64,000 bases of DNA from Paracamarosporium sp. OC-R06-R3 (taxonomy: Eukaryota; Ascomycota; Dothideomycetes; Pleosporales; Didymosphaeriaceae): positions 1 through 64,000 of the forward strand of contig JACVRA010000183.1 in assembly GCA_019828545.1 (NCBI GenBank), in the 5' to 3' direction. The notes beneath the pieces were generated by a model. It had not been told where the DNA came from. It did no database searches and saw only the letters and a program-made list of their open reading frames with translations. The translations under genes were made by a program, and so were the position numbers. Of the stretch, positions 1 through 11,571 are shown piece after piece; position 1 is the first letter of the stretch; every line of letters starts with the position of its first letter.

Positions 1-1059
1 ACGCGTGGCACGAGCTGCCAAGAATCGGTACCCCAATCGGTTTAACGACTACGATCATAACGTAGAATGTCAGGTGTTTGAGCAAGAAAAGCAGGCAACG
101 TAGCTGATTCAGATTGGTCTGAGCCAGAACTACGATTCACCTGTCGACGAGCATATATGCTATAGAAGATACCATCTAGCATCTATAGAACAGTCTGATG
201 ATGCTCGCAGCAGACGAGAACTAAATAACACAGGCAGAGAACGTCGCACAAGACGCCAATGGGACATTTCTCAGGAGGTTACCCGCATCATTACCCATAC
301 CCTCTCTCCCTCGCAAAAGCACCCTCTCGAGCCCCATACTTAAGCATTCGACTTTAATCAAAATTAGTTTTCCTAGACCCCAACGTTCAAATGGATCGAA
401 GTAGAACTTACCCTCTCCCTGTTCGACTTAGATTGCTCCGAGACTTCCTACTTCTACTTTTTTTTCGAACCTTCCTTTTCTTCTCCCTCTCGCTGCTCTT
501 CTCAAACAACACTTTGCAGTAAACATGATGTTTGCGTACAGATGCTCTTTTTGCCGGTGTAGACATAGCTGTGAGAACAATATGTATGTATTTAGTGCAC
601 TAAGTCAGAGTATACTACCTTGATACGTACAATCAGAACGTGCCAGCCGCAGCGATAGTAACAAGCGAAGTCAAGACTTGTATACAGACGCATAGCTCGT
701 GCCGTGAACTGTGTACCTTTCAGCGCCGTTACAAGGCGTTTGCATTGCGTTGGATACTACCAACAAGACACAATCTTAGAGTATTGTAAATGTACACGCA
801 TGCCCGCTCCGACACGACAACATGTGACTTAACCTGCGCTCGATACTATCAATCGAGTAGGAGCTCATGGAGGCATTGTATATATGCGTGCAAGTATCTC
901 AGCGCGCGTCTCACTAGTCACTTCTTCAAGAAACGCGTGTCCATCATGAAATCATCAATTATCCACGTAGATTGGAATATATACAGAGAATGCGCTACGC
1001 TTGAAATGCCCACAAATGTACTGCGTACAACCCTTTCCTCTTCACGGACAGTTCGTGGT
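1..1059. other. intergenic, left edge
   Basis: No gene recognised. Around 410-510 there is a pyrimidine-rich stretch followed by ATGATG at about 525, which looks like a fungal promoter and 5' leader. The frame behind it closes after about 33 codons and resembles nothing I know. The rest is probably the 3' flank of the permease gene that ends at 1060 on the minus strand. Confidence 0.4.
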
Positions 1060-2638
1060 CTAGAAGAAGCTGCCCAGGCCATCCTTCCTCCTGGTCTTGA
1101 TGTGCATAATAACGTACACAACAACACCGAAGCCCAACATGCCCGAGATGACTCCGAACCCAAGTAGATACTTTGGCTTGTCATCGGCAGGGAACAAGTA
1201 TGCACCGTAAATCTGTGCCAGGTTGCCGAGAGCGTTGACGAGCGCGAGTGCCACACCTCGCACCTCAGGCTCCATGTCTCCAAATGTAGCTCCAGCATAC
1301 GAGAGCGAGATGGCGTTTGAAGCCCAAAGACCGGCAGCCATAAGGACCAGAAGCGCGTATCGCGCCGTGAAGTTGTAGATGACGCAGACGAGGATGGAAG
1401 TTATGAGGGAGAAGCAAAGCCAGCAGGCGATGATCAGACCACGGTGGTTCGGAACGCGATCAGCGAAAACAGCTGTAACGGCGGTGCAGACGAAAGCAAC
1501 GGCGTATATGGGGACGGTCATGTACTGAGCTTGGACGGTGGAAGTGTAGCCGAGTCCATTGACGAGAGTTGGGTAGAAGTAAGAGAGGGTGGATGAGCCG
1601 ACAATGACCTTGGTTTGGTAAGCCATGCGATCGCTGTGTAAGTATAAATGATCGACTTACCATGTAACCCAGGATAAAACCAATAGTGCGCCAGTCCTTG
1701 ATGGCGAGGACGAAGGACTGGACCTTGCTCATCCGCTCGGCGCCTTCTGCTTTGGCGGTTACGCCACCCTGTTGTAGGCGCGCAACAGCAATTGCCCTCT
1801 CGCGTTCGGAGAACCTGGCAGTAGTCGCAGGGAAATCGAGCAGAATGAAGTATGATAGTATCGCGACGAAGATAGTTGCTGCTCCCTCAACGATAAAGAG
1901 CCAGCGCCAGCCGCGATAGCCAGCAGCTCCGTCAAGACCGCCAGTGATGGCGCCAGCGAGGAGACCGCCGAATGCACCGGAAAGGATAGCGGCAGAAATG
2001 TAGATACCAAAGCGCTTGGACTGTTCTTCACGCTTGTACCAGCTGGACATGAGCAACAGCATAGCAGGGGCGAAGCCTGCTTCGAAAACACCGACGAAGA
2101 TGCGGAGGACAACCAAATGCTTGTAGTCTTTGATGGCGGCCATGCAGCAGGTCAAGGCTCCCCAAATAGTCATGATGACCGGAAGATAGATAGATGGCTT
2201 GATCCTCACGATCAACATGTTGGAGGGTACTTCGAAGACGACATATGTGACTGCAACTATTAGTGTCAAATCAATGCGATTTTCTCGCCTTCACTCACCG
2301 AAAAACACCACAAGACAAATGCTGTACTCGTTCGAGGTAAGATTGAGATCTTTTTGCATACCAGCAATCTTCGCATTACCGATACTACCAACCTGTTAAT
2401 AATTTGTACATACTTGGGGGTTGTGGTTGTCTTACTTCGTCCGGTCCATATACGACAGAAGGTACATGAGCCACATCATCGGCATGAGCTGAAGATCGAT
2501 CTTCCGTAGGAGCTTCTTCTCCTCTTCCGGAGTCCATGAAATACCAGCCGATGAGATCTCGATGTTCTCGTGCTTTGCAACATCCATGCCTTTGGTATCG
2601 ACGTCGAAGTGTTCGACGGAATGGGGCGTCGAAGACAT
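1060..2638 (-). CDS. MFS permease, allantoate/nicotinate (anion:cation symporter) family
   Basis: Predicted plasma-membrane permease of the fungal ACS branch of the major facilitator superfamily (Dal5/Tna1-like), importing a small organic anion such as allantoate, nicotinate or a similar carboxylate; the substrate cannot be read from sequence. Exons by frame and splice signals: 2638-2436, 2384-2299, 2250-1661, 1608-1060, giving about 475 aa. The first junction restores the family sequence MDRTNIGNAKIAGM, and intron 2 has an ACTAAT branch site 10 nt before TTGCAG. The hallmark loop SSWYKREEQSKR and the GWRWLF segment are present, with about 12 hydrophobic helices. The ATG at 2638 is preferred because the longer frame upstream has no family-like sequence. 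It diverges from the SDR at 3345 across about 700 bp. No disabling mutation was seen. Confidence 0.88.
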
Positions 2639-3344
2639 GGTCGTGTCGGTCTGTAAAGGGGCTTGTATCGACCAAAGACGAGTGATGGGCAGGGAGACGA
2701 GATACCTGAGCCCGATTGTTTGGTTAACTTCTACGTCTAAGGGGGTGTTGATCAATCTTTATACAGATCAAGTGTCGTCGGTGCAGAAATTGGCGGAGAC
2801 AGACGACTGCCCCAGACTACGCCGCCTGATGGACCTTCTCCGCACATGGCTAGTCCTCGCTCCGCCCGGTCTTACGACCAGAACCTGGACTTGCGGGTTA
2901 GCGCTGTACGATTGCCAGCTTGATTGGGTGAAACCAAAGAACCAGCATTCCGGGACCCGTGGTGAGGAGCGCCAATGACAAGTCAGCCGGATGTACCTCG
3001 TTGCGAGGCGTGCCACTTAGCGAGCGTCAGCTACTCGCGTACAGCCCTCATCCCTCGTCAAGAGCTCCAACAATGATCGTCTCGTGGCAAGGCCTCGGTT
3101 CGATGCAATTTGTTGATAGATGCATGTTCGCTCCGCAGAAAGAGTCTCGATGCAGGACTTTCTCGGTAGAGTCCGACTGGCCTTCTCCCCGGCGGAGATC
3201 TTGCCACAGCGGCCCCTCAGGTAGCCTGAGCCAGTATTAAAGAAGCTCGAGTCCAGGCTGCAGTCTTGTTCATTCCAAAGTTTCCCCCGACCTAATCACT
3301 TGATAGCCTTCCAATTTCACAGATTTCGACAATCCCTAGCCGCA
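2639..3344. promoter_or_regulatory. divergent promoter between permease and SDR
   Basis: 706 bp between the start codons of two divergent genes. A CCTGAGCCAGTATTAAAG segment near 3222-3241 lies about 100 bp upstream of the SDR start and could hold its core promoter. No coding sequence recognised. Shared regulation is inference from layout only. Confidence 0.4.
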
Positions 3345-4244
3345 ATGTCTCCCTCCGCTGTCACGAACGAAGCCCCCACGACTGCTGCTCCTACCTCAGG
3401 AGACAGCGTTCCTAACCAGGTCGCCCAGTCTGTACCTGCACCAGTGTACCTCTCGACCGAGCCGGGCCCGGATCACGACTGGAAGATTACCCTAAAGAAC
3501 AAGGTCATTGTTATTACGGGTGCGAACCGTGGCATTGGTCTTGGACTCGCGACCGTATGTCTTGCCAACGATGCGAAGGAGGTCTACTCTTTCGACTTGT
3601 TCGAACCTGGTGAGGAGTTTCAGGCACTCCAGCAGGCGAACCCGAAGCGGGTCCACTACCTCCACTGCGACGTAACGTCGGAAGAGAGCGTGACCAAGGC
3701 TGTGGACCAGGTCGTTGCGCAATCGGGCCGGATTGATGGCATGATTGCCAACGCCGGCATGACCAAGCACCAGCCAGCGCTAAACTTCGACCGCCCGCAG
3801 CTCGAGCAGCTGTTCAACCTGAATGTCTTCGGCGCGTACTTCTGCGCGAAGGCAGCTGCAAACAAGTTCATTGAGCTCGGTATCAAGGGGTCCATCGTCT
3901 TCACCGCGTCCATGACATCGTACCGACCGAACCGCGCAGCTCCCTCTGCGCCATATGGTGGCACCAAGGCTGCCGTGAGGAATATGGCGCACACACTTGC
4001 CATGGAGTGGGCAAAGCACGGCATCCGTGTCAACTCCATCTCTCCCGGATTTGTGAGGACGCAGATGACCTACTACGTGGAGAAGGCTGCCGACTGGAAT
4101 CTTAAGATGCAGTACTACGGCGGCATGCCCAGGCTGGCAGACCCCAGGGAACTTGGCGGTGCCTATGTGTACCTGCTGTCTGAGGGTGCAACCTACACGA
4201 CGGGCATTGATATCCCCATTGCCGGTATTGTCGGTGCTTGGTAG
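3345..4244 (+). CDS. SDR oxidoreductase, D-arabinitol 2-dehydrogenase/sorbose-reductase-like
   Basis: Single-exon classical short-chain dehydrogenase, 299 aa, most like fungal polyol (arabinitol/sorbose) dehydrogenases, which interconvert sugar alcohols and ketoses in the cytosol. Visible motifs: the dinucleotide-binding glycine motif TGANRGIG at residues 58-65, Asp84 at the end of strand 2 (favours NAD over NADP), the NAG motif near 136-138, the structural Asn160, and catalytic Ser189, Tyr204 and Lys208 (YGGTK). The N-terminal 45 residues are Pro/Ala/Thr-rich and end in a family-typical DHDWKITLKNKV segment. The ATG at 3345 is chosen; the frame is open slightly further upstream but only with a TTG. 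The next genes on the same strand are a Zn2Cys6 regulator and a ketose-bisphosphate aldolase, consistent with sugar metabolism. The exact substrate is unproven. Confidence 0.88.
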   Translation: MSPSAVTNEAPTTAAPTSGDSVPNQVAQSVPAPVYLSTEPGPDHDWKITLKNKVIVITGANRGIGLGLATVCLANDAKEVYSFDLFEPGEEFQALQQANPKRVHYLHCDVTSEESVTKAVDQVVAQSGRIDGMIANAGMTKHQPALNFDRPQLEQLFNLNVFGAYFCAKAAANKFIELGIKGSIVFTASMTSYRPNRAAPSAPYGGTKAAVRNMAHTLAMEWAKHGIRVNSISPGFVRTQMTYYVEKAADWNLKMQYYGGMPRLADPRELGGAYVYLLSEGATYTTGIDIPIAGIVGAW

Positions 4245-4814
4245 AGAGTTGGAAAAGGGTTTTCGCATCTCACTGCATGGATGGAGTTCAGGGGCATTTT
4301 GCGTAGCATCATAACGATAGAACGAATACCAGATTCATTTTCGCCTTTCACAGGAATTCTTGATGTTTGTGTGTTTGTGTGGTTTCAATAAATAGTGTGA
4401 ACTATGTAAATTGTGGAGGTGCGGGGTAGAACGACAGACTGGTAATTGACAACGAAGACAAAGGACAGGAGAGGCTTAGCCATCGACGCGTCCTGGGTAA
4501 GCAGTCACGCTTCACGCGTCTCCTTCACCAACACCACAACTTCACTCTCTCCTCTTCCAACTCCTCGTGGAACTGTACCACGGAGCTGCGCGCGCTATTC
4601 GGACGTGCACCGTTGCAGGAACCAACCCCAGCAGAGTTTTCGCCATCAAGTGGAGGCTTTAGCGTGTGGAGAAGGGCCCAATCGGACCGGAGCAGGAACT
4701 GGCGGAACCCACACCAGAAACACCCCATGCATTGCCGCTCCATCTCCTTCCCTCGAACCGAGCACATCTCGCATCCTCGACGCGAAGGCATCCGAGAATG
4801 TGAGACGTGCTGCA
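4245..4814. other. intergenic; SDR 3' end and regulator 5' region
   Basis: The first about 150 bp look like a 3' UTR (AATAAATAG near 4388 is a possible poly(A) signal). From about 4480 the frame of the regulator's first exon is already open back to 4446, so the true start could lie upstream of 4815, but no homologous sequence is seen there. Confidence 0.4.
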
Positions 4815-6804
4815 ATGCCCGTCCACAAGCCTCGGAAGCCTCGACCCTCACGTGCGCGTGGGCTTCGCACCACAACAGGCTGGTAAGCTCACTACTCATG
4901 GCAGCATCCATCGCGTCTATCACCCGATGGATGGTTTGTGGGCCTACAACGTGGCGTTCGCCATCGTGTCGGCGTGTTGCTTTGTCTTCCCCTATTTTGC
5001 CTCGAGTCTGATGATATAGAGGTGTAATAGCTAACGCTGACAGCCTAACATGTCGCAAAAGGCGCGTAAAGTGTGATGAGACCAAGCCTCGCTGTGGACA
5101 GTGCCTCAAAAGCGAAAGAGAGTGCACCTATGCAATCTCCACAGAAAATGCGGCAACCACTGGTTCAACCACAGGCTCAAGTGGCCAAGAGGCTACCACC
5201 TCTCCTGCCCAGCCTAGAGCCTCTGTAGTCGTGCAATCACCTGCCACACGCAAATCAATCGGTGATGCAGAACCAGGAATGTTCGGGGAGTCTCCTGAAT
5301 TACGTTTTGATTTGTCGCCTATGGCCCTGTCGACCTCGCTGCCATCCCCCAATTCCGCACCATTCGAATGGTACGACCTCCTGGCTGAGGACGCCATCAA
5401 CAACATCCAGAAACATAATCTAGGCTTCGCCGAGATTAGCCTTTCAAGAAGACAAAGCCCAGTTCCTGATTTTGACAACGAAATCGACCCTCAACTCGAG
5501 TCAACCGGGCAGAGTCGTCCCATTGATGCTTCTTTCGAGCCATGGAAGTCTCCAGACATCATAGTTTTGAGCGACGATGAGCTCGGGTTCTTCCATCACT
5601 ACATCAATGTGCTCGGTCCGATCTTAGATTTATTTGACCCGCCAAGGCATTTTTCGAATATTGTTCCAAAGCTCGCCGTACACAATGTTGGCTTGCTAAA
5701 GTCGCTACTCGCGGTTGCAGCTCGTCATATGGCACTGCTTTCAGATCAGCAAGTGTCGCAGCAAAGTTTCAACGTCCAGACACCAGTATCCCATTCCAGT
5801 CTCCAGGAGCCAAATGGCTTGAACAACCCGTTCCTTGAAGTCGCCACGCAATATTACTACGAAACTTTGCAATATTTGTCTCAGAATCTGTTATACCCTT
5901 CCTACACAAAATCCACAGAGATTATTGCGACCGCGCTTTTGATTAGCACATATGAGATGTTCGATGCATCTGGCAGATACAGCGATGGAGGATGGGAGCG
6001 ACATCTGCGAGGTATTTTTTGGATCCAAAGATCACAAGACAATAATGGCGAGACGAAAGACGGCCTCCGCAGAGCTGCATGGTGGATGTGGTTGCGGCAA
6101 GACATATGGGTCGCATTCCGCGAGTCACGACGCGTGCTCACGATCTGGCGGCCGACAAAGAGGTTGGCAGATCTCACGCCTGACGAACTCGCCACGCGTA
6201 TCATCTACATTTGCGCACGATGCGTTGACTATGCAGCGAACGAGAAGCATTATGAGATGAACATCCGGATCGACCAGGGCGATAAACTGCTTCAAGCTCT
6301 TGATGACTGGTACAGAATGTTACCATCTTCCTTCCAGCCCATATATGCACAATCAGTGCCTCAGTCTGGGCTGTTCACGCCGATCTGGATTCACCCACCG
6401 TTGTATGCGGCAGCCGTTCAAATGTTTCACTTCGCCCGCATAGTCGTACTCATCAACCAACCGTCGCTCGGTGGCATGAGTGAGTTCAGTCGGCGTCAAC
6501 GGCTGTTAGACGAAAGCGTTGAAACGATATGTGGCATCGCTCTAATGCACCAAGGTAACGACTTGCCGAGTGCTTTCGTGAATTATGAGGCTCTATATGC
6601 AGGTGAGTGAACATTTAGCAGTACCGCAAGATGTATTACCAAGTCGAGAAATGGACTGATTTTGTCGTAGCTGGACTTTGCGTGCAAACACCAGTCAAAC
6701 AAAATGCTGTTTTGCAACTTCTGGAGAAGACATTGGATGTTACCAAGTTTCCTCCCAAAACACTACTCGAGGACCTTGCTAGGTATTGGAGAGCTGATCC
6801 ATAA
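4815..6804 (+). CDS. Zn2Cys6 fungal-specific transcription factor
   Basis: Nuclear DNA-binding regulator of about 586 aa; exons 4815-4882, 5044-6602, 6671-6804. Joining exon 1 to exon 2 completes a canonical binuclear zinc cluster, with cysteines at residues 23, 26, 33, 40, 43 and 50 (C-X2-C-X6-C-X6-C-X2-C-X6-C). Intron 1 splits the codon of the first cysteine (TG|C), has a GTAAGC donor and a GCTAAC branch-like site before the acceptor. The N-terminus is basic (Pro/Arg/Lys). The rest is a divergent fungal-specific domain, including FHHYINVLGPILDLF and a helical middle region. Intron 2 has a GTGAGT donor and a GTAG acceptor, and the last exon gives a short helical tail ending YWRADP. Exon 1 could start further upstream, as the frame is open to 4446. 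Position between an SDR and an aldolase suggests a pathway-specific regulator; targets are unknown. Confidence 0.85.
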
Positions 6805-7572
6805 ACTAATTAAATTTCATGTGCAAAGATTTGCTCGCTTCCGATATGGCATCTACTCGCTTAATGTTTACTTATCTTGTTGGGTTCACAGGATGAAACC
6901 CCGTTCTTTCGTTCCCCAACGTGATGAGTTCAGCCGCTCCATTCCGTAGACTGTGGATATGCAGTGCAAATAAGCTCGCACTTGCCGAGTAACCGCAACA
7001 GTCTAAGCTCACCGCTAAATGACGGTAGACAATGCGGTGTCCGTATCCAGGGCCTTGGGACGAAGATTGTGCCACGTTGCGAGCCGCAACGCCGACGCTC
7101 AACACGAACACTGCAAATACGATTCAGTTTATGGAGACCTAAAGCCCCGACACCAAGAGTTCGAGTCAGTTCTTCAGCCCGGAGACACCAATTCTGCGGG
7201 GAAGCGCCCGTTTCGCTTTGGCCCTTGGGAATGACGTAGCTGCTCGCTTGCTGCTCATGCCTCGAGACGAGGTAAAGCTCTCCAATCCCCAAGTATCCCA
7301 CCTCGGCAGAGTTTCAACGGCTGGAAAATCGTCGTGTCGACACGAACGCAGCTCTTGGATTTGTGCTCGTCTCGTGATCGAGTAATTGAGTAGACGGATG
7401 ACTTGCCGGTGAGAAAACCGCTTCGGAAGCGTACAACTGCCACTGTACCGCCGTTCCGACAGCTTTCCGATACTGAAATCGCTCGTGTTCCCTGTGTTGC
7501 CGCGTTCTTTCACTCTGTTACAAACACGCATAAACATCCAGAATCTCAAAAGTCTTTCGCAAATTATACACA
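6805..7572. other. intergenic, aldolase upstream region
   Basis: 768 bp without a recognised gene. It holds the regulator's 3' end and the promoter and leader of the aldolase. Short open frames on both strands (for example minus 7166-7867) have no family resemblance and run into the aldolase as shadows. Confidence 0.4.
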
Positions 7573-8537
7573 ATGGCTCAAACAGGCAAGAACCGCACGT
7601 TGGAGATCTTAAACGCTGCAGCGGCAGGAAAATACGGTGTCCTGGCAGCGATCGCGTATGTGACATTACAGTCCTTGTGAAGATGCGTTTATTAAAGCTG
7701 CACAGATACAACATCGAACAGCTCACAGCACTAGTCCGTGCGGCTGAAGCAAAACGATCGCCTTTGATCATCCAACTCTTTCCATCTACTCTCAAGCAGC
7801 TCCCCACTCTCGCACATGCCGCCGCTGCCGCAGTAAGATCAGCCAGCGTCCCGCTATGCCTACACATTGATCACGTGCAAAATGTGGACCATATCCGCGA
7901 GATCATTTCAACATTACCTGTGGACTCCGTAATGGTGGACATGTCACATTACGACGAGAAGGAGAACCTAGAGAAGACGAAGATCCTCGCGAAAGAGTGC
8001 CACGACAAGGGTATCGCAGTAGAAGCTGAGAGCGGGCGGATAGAAGGAGGCGAAGACGGTATCGCAGACACAGAAGGTCTAGAAGGTACGCCGGCATCCC
8101 CGTCCTCGCCAAGCACACCACTAATCCCACCAGCACTCTTCACCTCTCCCGAAGACGTAGACAACTTCATCGGCGCCGGAATCGACATCCTCGCTCCCTC
8201 TATCGGCAACATCCACGGCGACTACGGGCCCTCTGGCCCTGCACCCGGCCAGCTGCACTTCGACCGCCTCACGTCCATCAACAAGCAGATCAATAACCGT
8301 GTGCTTATTGCGCTGCACGGCACGAACGACTTCCCGCCCGAGATCATGAGGCAGTGCATTGAGAACGGCGCCATCAAGCTCAATGTGAACAAGCTGTTGC
8401 TCGAGGTATGGAACGAGTTTCTGAGGAAGAACGCGAGTGGGATGCCGTTGGTAAAGCTGATTGATGAGGGCATGAACGTGTTGCAGGCCGAAACCGAGAG
8501 GTGGATGGATGTTTGTGGAAGTAGCGGAAAGGCGTAG
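7573..8537 (+). CDS. class II ketose-bisphosphate aldolase (fructose/tagatose-bisphosphate aldolase family)
   Basis: Cytosolic Zn-dependent aldolase-family enzyme, 304 aa, cleaving a ketose (bis)phosphate to dihydroxyacetone phosphate and an aldehyde. Exons 7573-7655 and 7706-8537; the 50-nt intron starts with GTATGT and splicing restores AAIAYNIEQ. Conserved residues: catalytic Asp83 and metal ligand His84 in HIDHV, Glu134/136 in VEAESGRI, metal ligands His199 (IHGD) and His232 (LHGT), and the phosphate-binding GxxKLNVN region near 249-256. It is shorter than the roughly 360-aa glycolytic fungal enzyme and carries a Ser/Pro-rich insert at about 150-172, so it is probably a paralogue for another sugar phosphate. 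It lies 768 bp downstream of a Zn2Cys6 regulator on the same strand. Confidence 0.88.
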
Positions 8538-10394
8538 GAGAGGCTTGAAGTTTGAGGTTTTGAATATAAAAGGAAACGAGAAGTGGGGTGAGAAAAACTC
8601 GCGTCGCTCGATGAATGAATACACTCTATATATTAGACTTCGCACCGCTGCGATCCGTATGATGTGAAATTAGAGACGTCGGAGCATTTTCGAAATCCCC
8701 ATAGAGCGATGTTATGGGCGAGTATCAAACCACCGCAGATGATCCAGCGATGTGATTAGACGCGATCAACATTATCCCTAGCCCTACTTACATCAACATC
8801 ATGCGTTGTCTTAGTCACACGATTCTCCTATCGCCGGATACATTTTGATTGACCAATATTCGAATAGCACTGCTTCGCAATATAATTCTTCAAATTCTTG
8901 TGACAAGCCCAGGTTGAAATCGCCACTAACCACTACCTAATTTCCAAGAAAGCGACTAGTCTCACCAAGCTTGGATATCCATTTCATTTGCTTGCTTGAA
9001 AGCAATCGTTAGGGTTGGGCAATGTACAAGAGCCGAAAGCAGTCCCAGGATTGTAGCAGAGCTTGTAAGGGAAACGGATATGACTTCTTCGCTCCAAAAT
9101 CGTGTTGTCGCGACTTCGAGGTACTGAAGTGGAACATGGCACAGGGTTAGGTCCAGTGACCATGTGCAGAGCAATTAATGATTATAATAGCACTGTGACC
9201 CAGTACTTCTAGGGGCAAATGAGGGTATATCTATCCTTTGAAAGGTTGCCTTATCTTGTAGGGCTGACCAACTAGGAATAGTGACTCGCGAGATATTCAC
9301 TCATTCTTCTATCCCCATTTCCCAGAATCACGTAGAGGATCTCTATCTTGAGGTTGCTCGAGACTTTGGCTGAATCGATTCAACGAGAGAAAATCGAAGG
9401 TCCTGTGCAGAAATAAAACGTCGGCTCGTTGCAACATTGGACAGAGGAGATAACGGCTTGTCGAAGAGATTAAAAATTGTCAGCGGAAGAATGAGCTGAG
9501 CAAAATCAAAATGTGCTAGAAAAGAAATTGAGAATGCAGAGCATGTGGGATCAGAAGAACTAAAGAACATCTCAACATACAAGAATGGGGAAAGCATTAT
9601 GTGAGATTTCGCTCCCTATTACAGGCACATATCTTGCGTATTAAGAGACCAAATCTAGAGCTACTAGCATGATTGTAAATATACCTTTGATTTACTCCAA
9701 ACCATTTCTAAAACAGGAAATGAGGCGCGATTACGGTGCGAAGGGAATAGTTTAAGGTACCCCTCTCTTCAATATTCTACGCTTTATTATCCACTGGAAA
9801 TTTCCCCCAGCTATATAAATATTATTCGTTCCACTAGGAGTGAATCGCTTAGTTCCGATTTGAATTCATATATATGTGAATATACCCAGTCGTGACAACG
9901 CTCTACCATCGCTAGTATAGCGCTCTTCTAGAAGGTAAGCTCGTCAGCAAAGACGATAATTAATGTGATAACATCCTAGAGAAAGGTTCCATACTTTCTT
10001 CCTAAAACTTGGTCTTTATAGAAAGGTACACGGTAGCGTTGATAACATCACTCTAGTTCACAAGTTTAAGCTGAAGCGTAAGTACGAAAATTAGGATATA
10101 GACATCGCGGTTGTGGGTTCTGATTTAAAAGACAAAGTACTGCTGGTTTCATATTGATACTTGTTTCATATGTCTCTCAATCTATCGTTTGAATTCACTC
10201 AGGCATTATATTTGATTCGCTATTTCGCTACCTCGATACCAACACCCATCGACTCACTCACATGACCCCTACCCCTCCTCCTTCCTGACGTTACTCTTAC
10301 CCAAGGACCAACTTAACCCAGCAGGTCTAGCTACCCAATGGGGCTTGACACGTGCTCCAGAAATCTTACACCTACCTACTAGCCGCCCATCGCT
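8538..10394. other. AT-rich gene-free stretch
   Basis: 1.86 kb with no recognisable gene. From about 8.64 to 10.25 kb the DNA is visibly more AT- and TpA-rich than the genes around it, with many short TATATA-like runs and stop codons in all frames. It resembles old, decayed sequence. I could not recognise transposon ends or a protein remnant. The first 100 bp are the aldolase 3' flank. Confidence 0.45.
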
Positions 10395-11571
10395 TCAAGT
10401 AAATTTCTGCCCTACCAGGTTTTCGCTCAACTTCCACAGCCTTTCAGCAGCCTCCTGGTTAGTGGCCCATTCAGCAGCTAGCCCAAATTGACAGTTCGAT
10501 AGGTACGGGTTCCCTTTGTATTCTGCTCATTGTAAGTGAGAATGAGGTAGATTCGTGGGTGTAAAAGATACTGACCTTTGAGGATGGGATCGAGTGCTGC
10601 GACTAAAGTTGTAGATGCGCCCTGTTCCAAATTTTTTACAAATACATTATGCATGTTCATAGCTTTCTTCACGACATCCGAGCCGCCAAAGTCGCGCATG
10701 CCGTTTGTAAGGATCGCGCCAGGGTCCACAGAGTACGCCGTGGCGCGTCCTACGAACTTCTCGTTCCACATTATAGCCGTCAAGATGTTCGCAGTCTTAC
10801 TCTGCGCGTATGCCCTATTTCCCTGATACCCGTCTACAACCCTCAACATCTCCTCGGGTAACCAGCCCTTCAGCGCCTCTAGGCTAGGTCCTCGCTCCTC
10901 CTCGGGTAATTCACCATCTGGCTTCTCCAAATTCCAATCCGAAAATCGAATTGGACTCGTCCTATGGCTCTCACTCGCCACATTCACAATCCTCGCTTTC
11001 CCTTCTTTTGCCGTTGGAAATCTCTCAGAAAGCAAATTTGTCAACAGAAAACTGCCGAGGTGGTTTGCAGCGAATTGGCCCTCGATTCCTTCGGGGGACA
11101 GGATGCGGTATGAGGGCACCATTGCGGCATTGTTGATTACGATATCAATTCTAGGAACTAAGGCTTTGATTTTAGCGGCTGCCTCGCGGACTGATACCTG
11201 CCTGAGGAGGTCAATGGGTACAGTAGCGATATTGGCGTCAGGGTAAGAGCTGCGGATGTCTGTTGCAACAGCCTCAATGCTGGCGGGTGTGCGGGAGGCT
11301 AGGATTAAGAGTGCAGGGGAAGCTGAAGCGAGGGCGCGAGCGGTGGATTCTCCAATGCTGCCTTTGGAAATACCAGTGAGGATGACTGGGATTTTTAGCA
11401 GGGGTAGGACAGTATAAGTAGGGTAAAATGGTGAAGAGCGGACAAACACTCTGGACTTCAATCCTGGAAAGAGAAGGACAAAATACCATATTTGTCTTTG
11501 ACTTCATCAGCATAAGTTTTGACAACATCTATTCCGGTGGTTTTTTCGTTGAACTCGGAGTGGGAAGTCAT
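10395..11571 (-). CDS. SDR oxidoreductase, retinol dehydrogenase/WWOX-like
   Basis: Extended-loop short-chain dehydrogenase of 340 aa. Exons 11571-11487, 11385-10576, 10522-10395; all three sections join in frame with GT-AG introns of 101 and 53 nt. The cofactor motif is TGISKGSIG at residues 32-40, unusual in replacing the common TGxxxGIG spacing with SKGSIG. An NNAA motif, a VASES catalytic-serine region, AYAQSK with the catalytic Tyr and Lys, and SVDPGAILTN after it are all visible. The final exon supplies the family C-terminus (LWKLSENLVGQKF). Likely an NAD(P)-dependent oxidoreductase of lipid or secondary metabolites; the substrate is unknown. It has its back to the amidase pseudogene. 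Confidence 0.87.

Noticed and set aside
525..623. Cys-containing 33-codon frame after a promoter-like stretch
   Set aside because: Too short and unlike any known peptide; no signal sequence.
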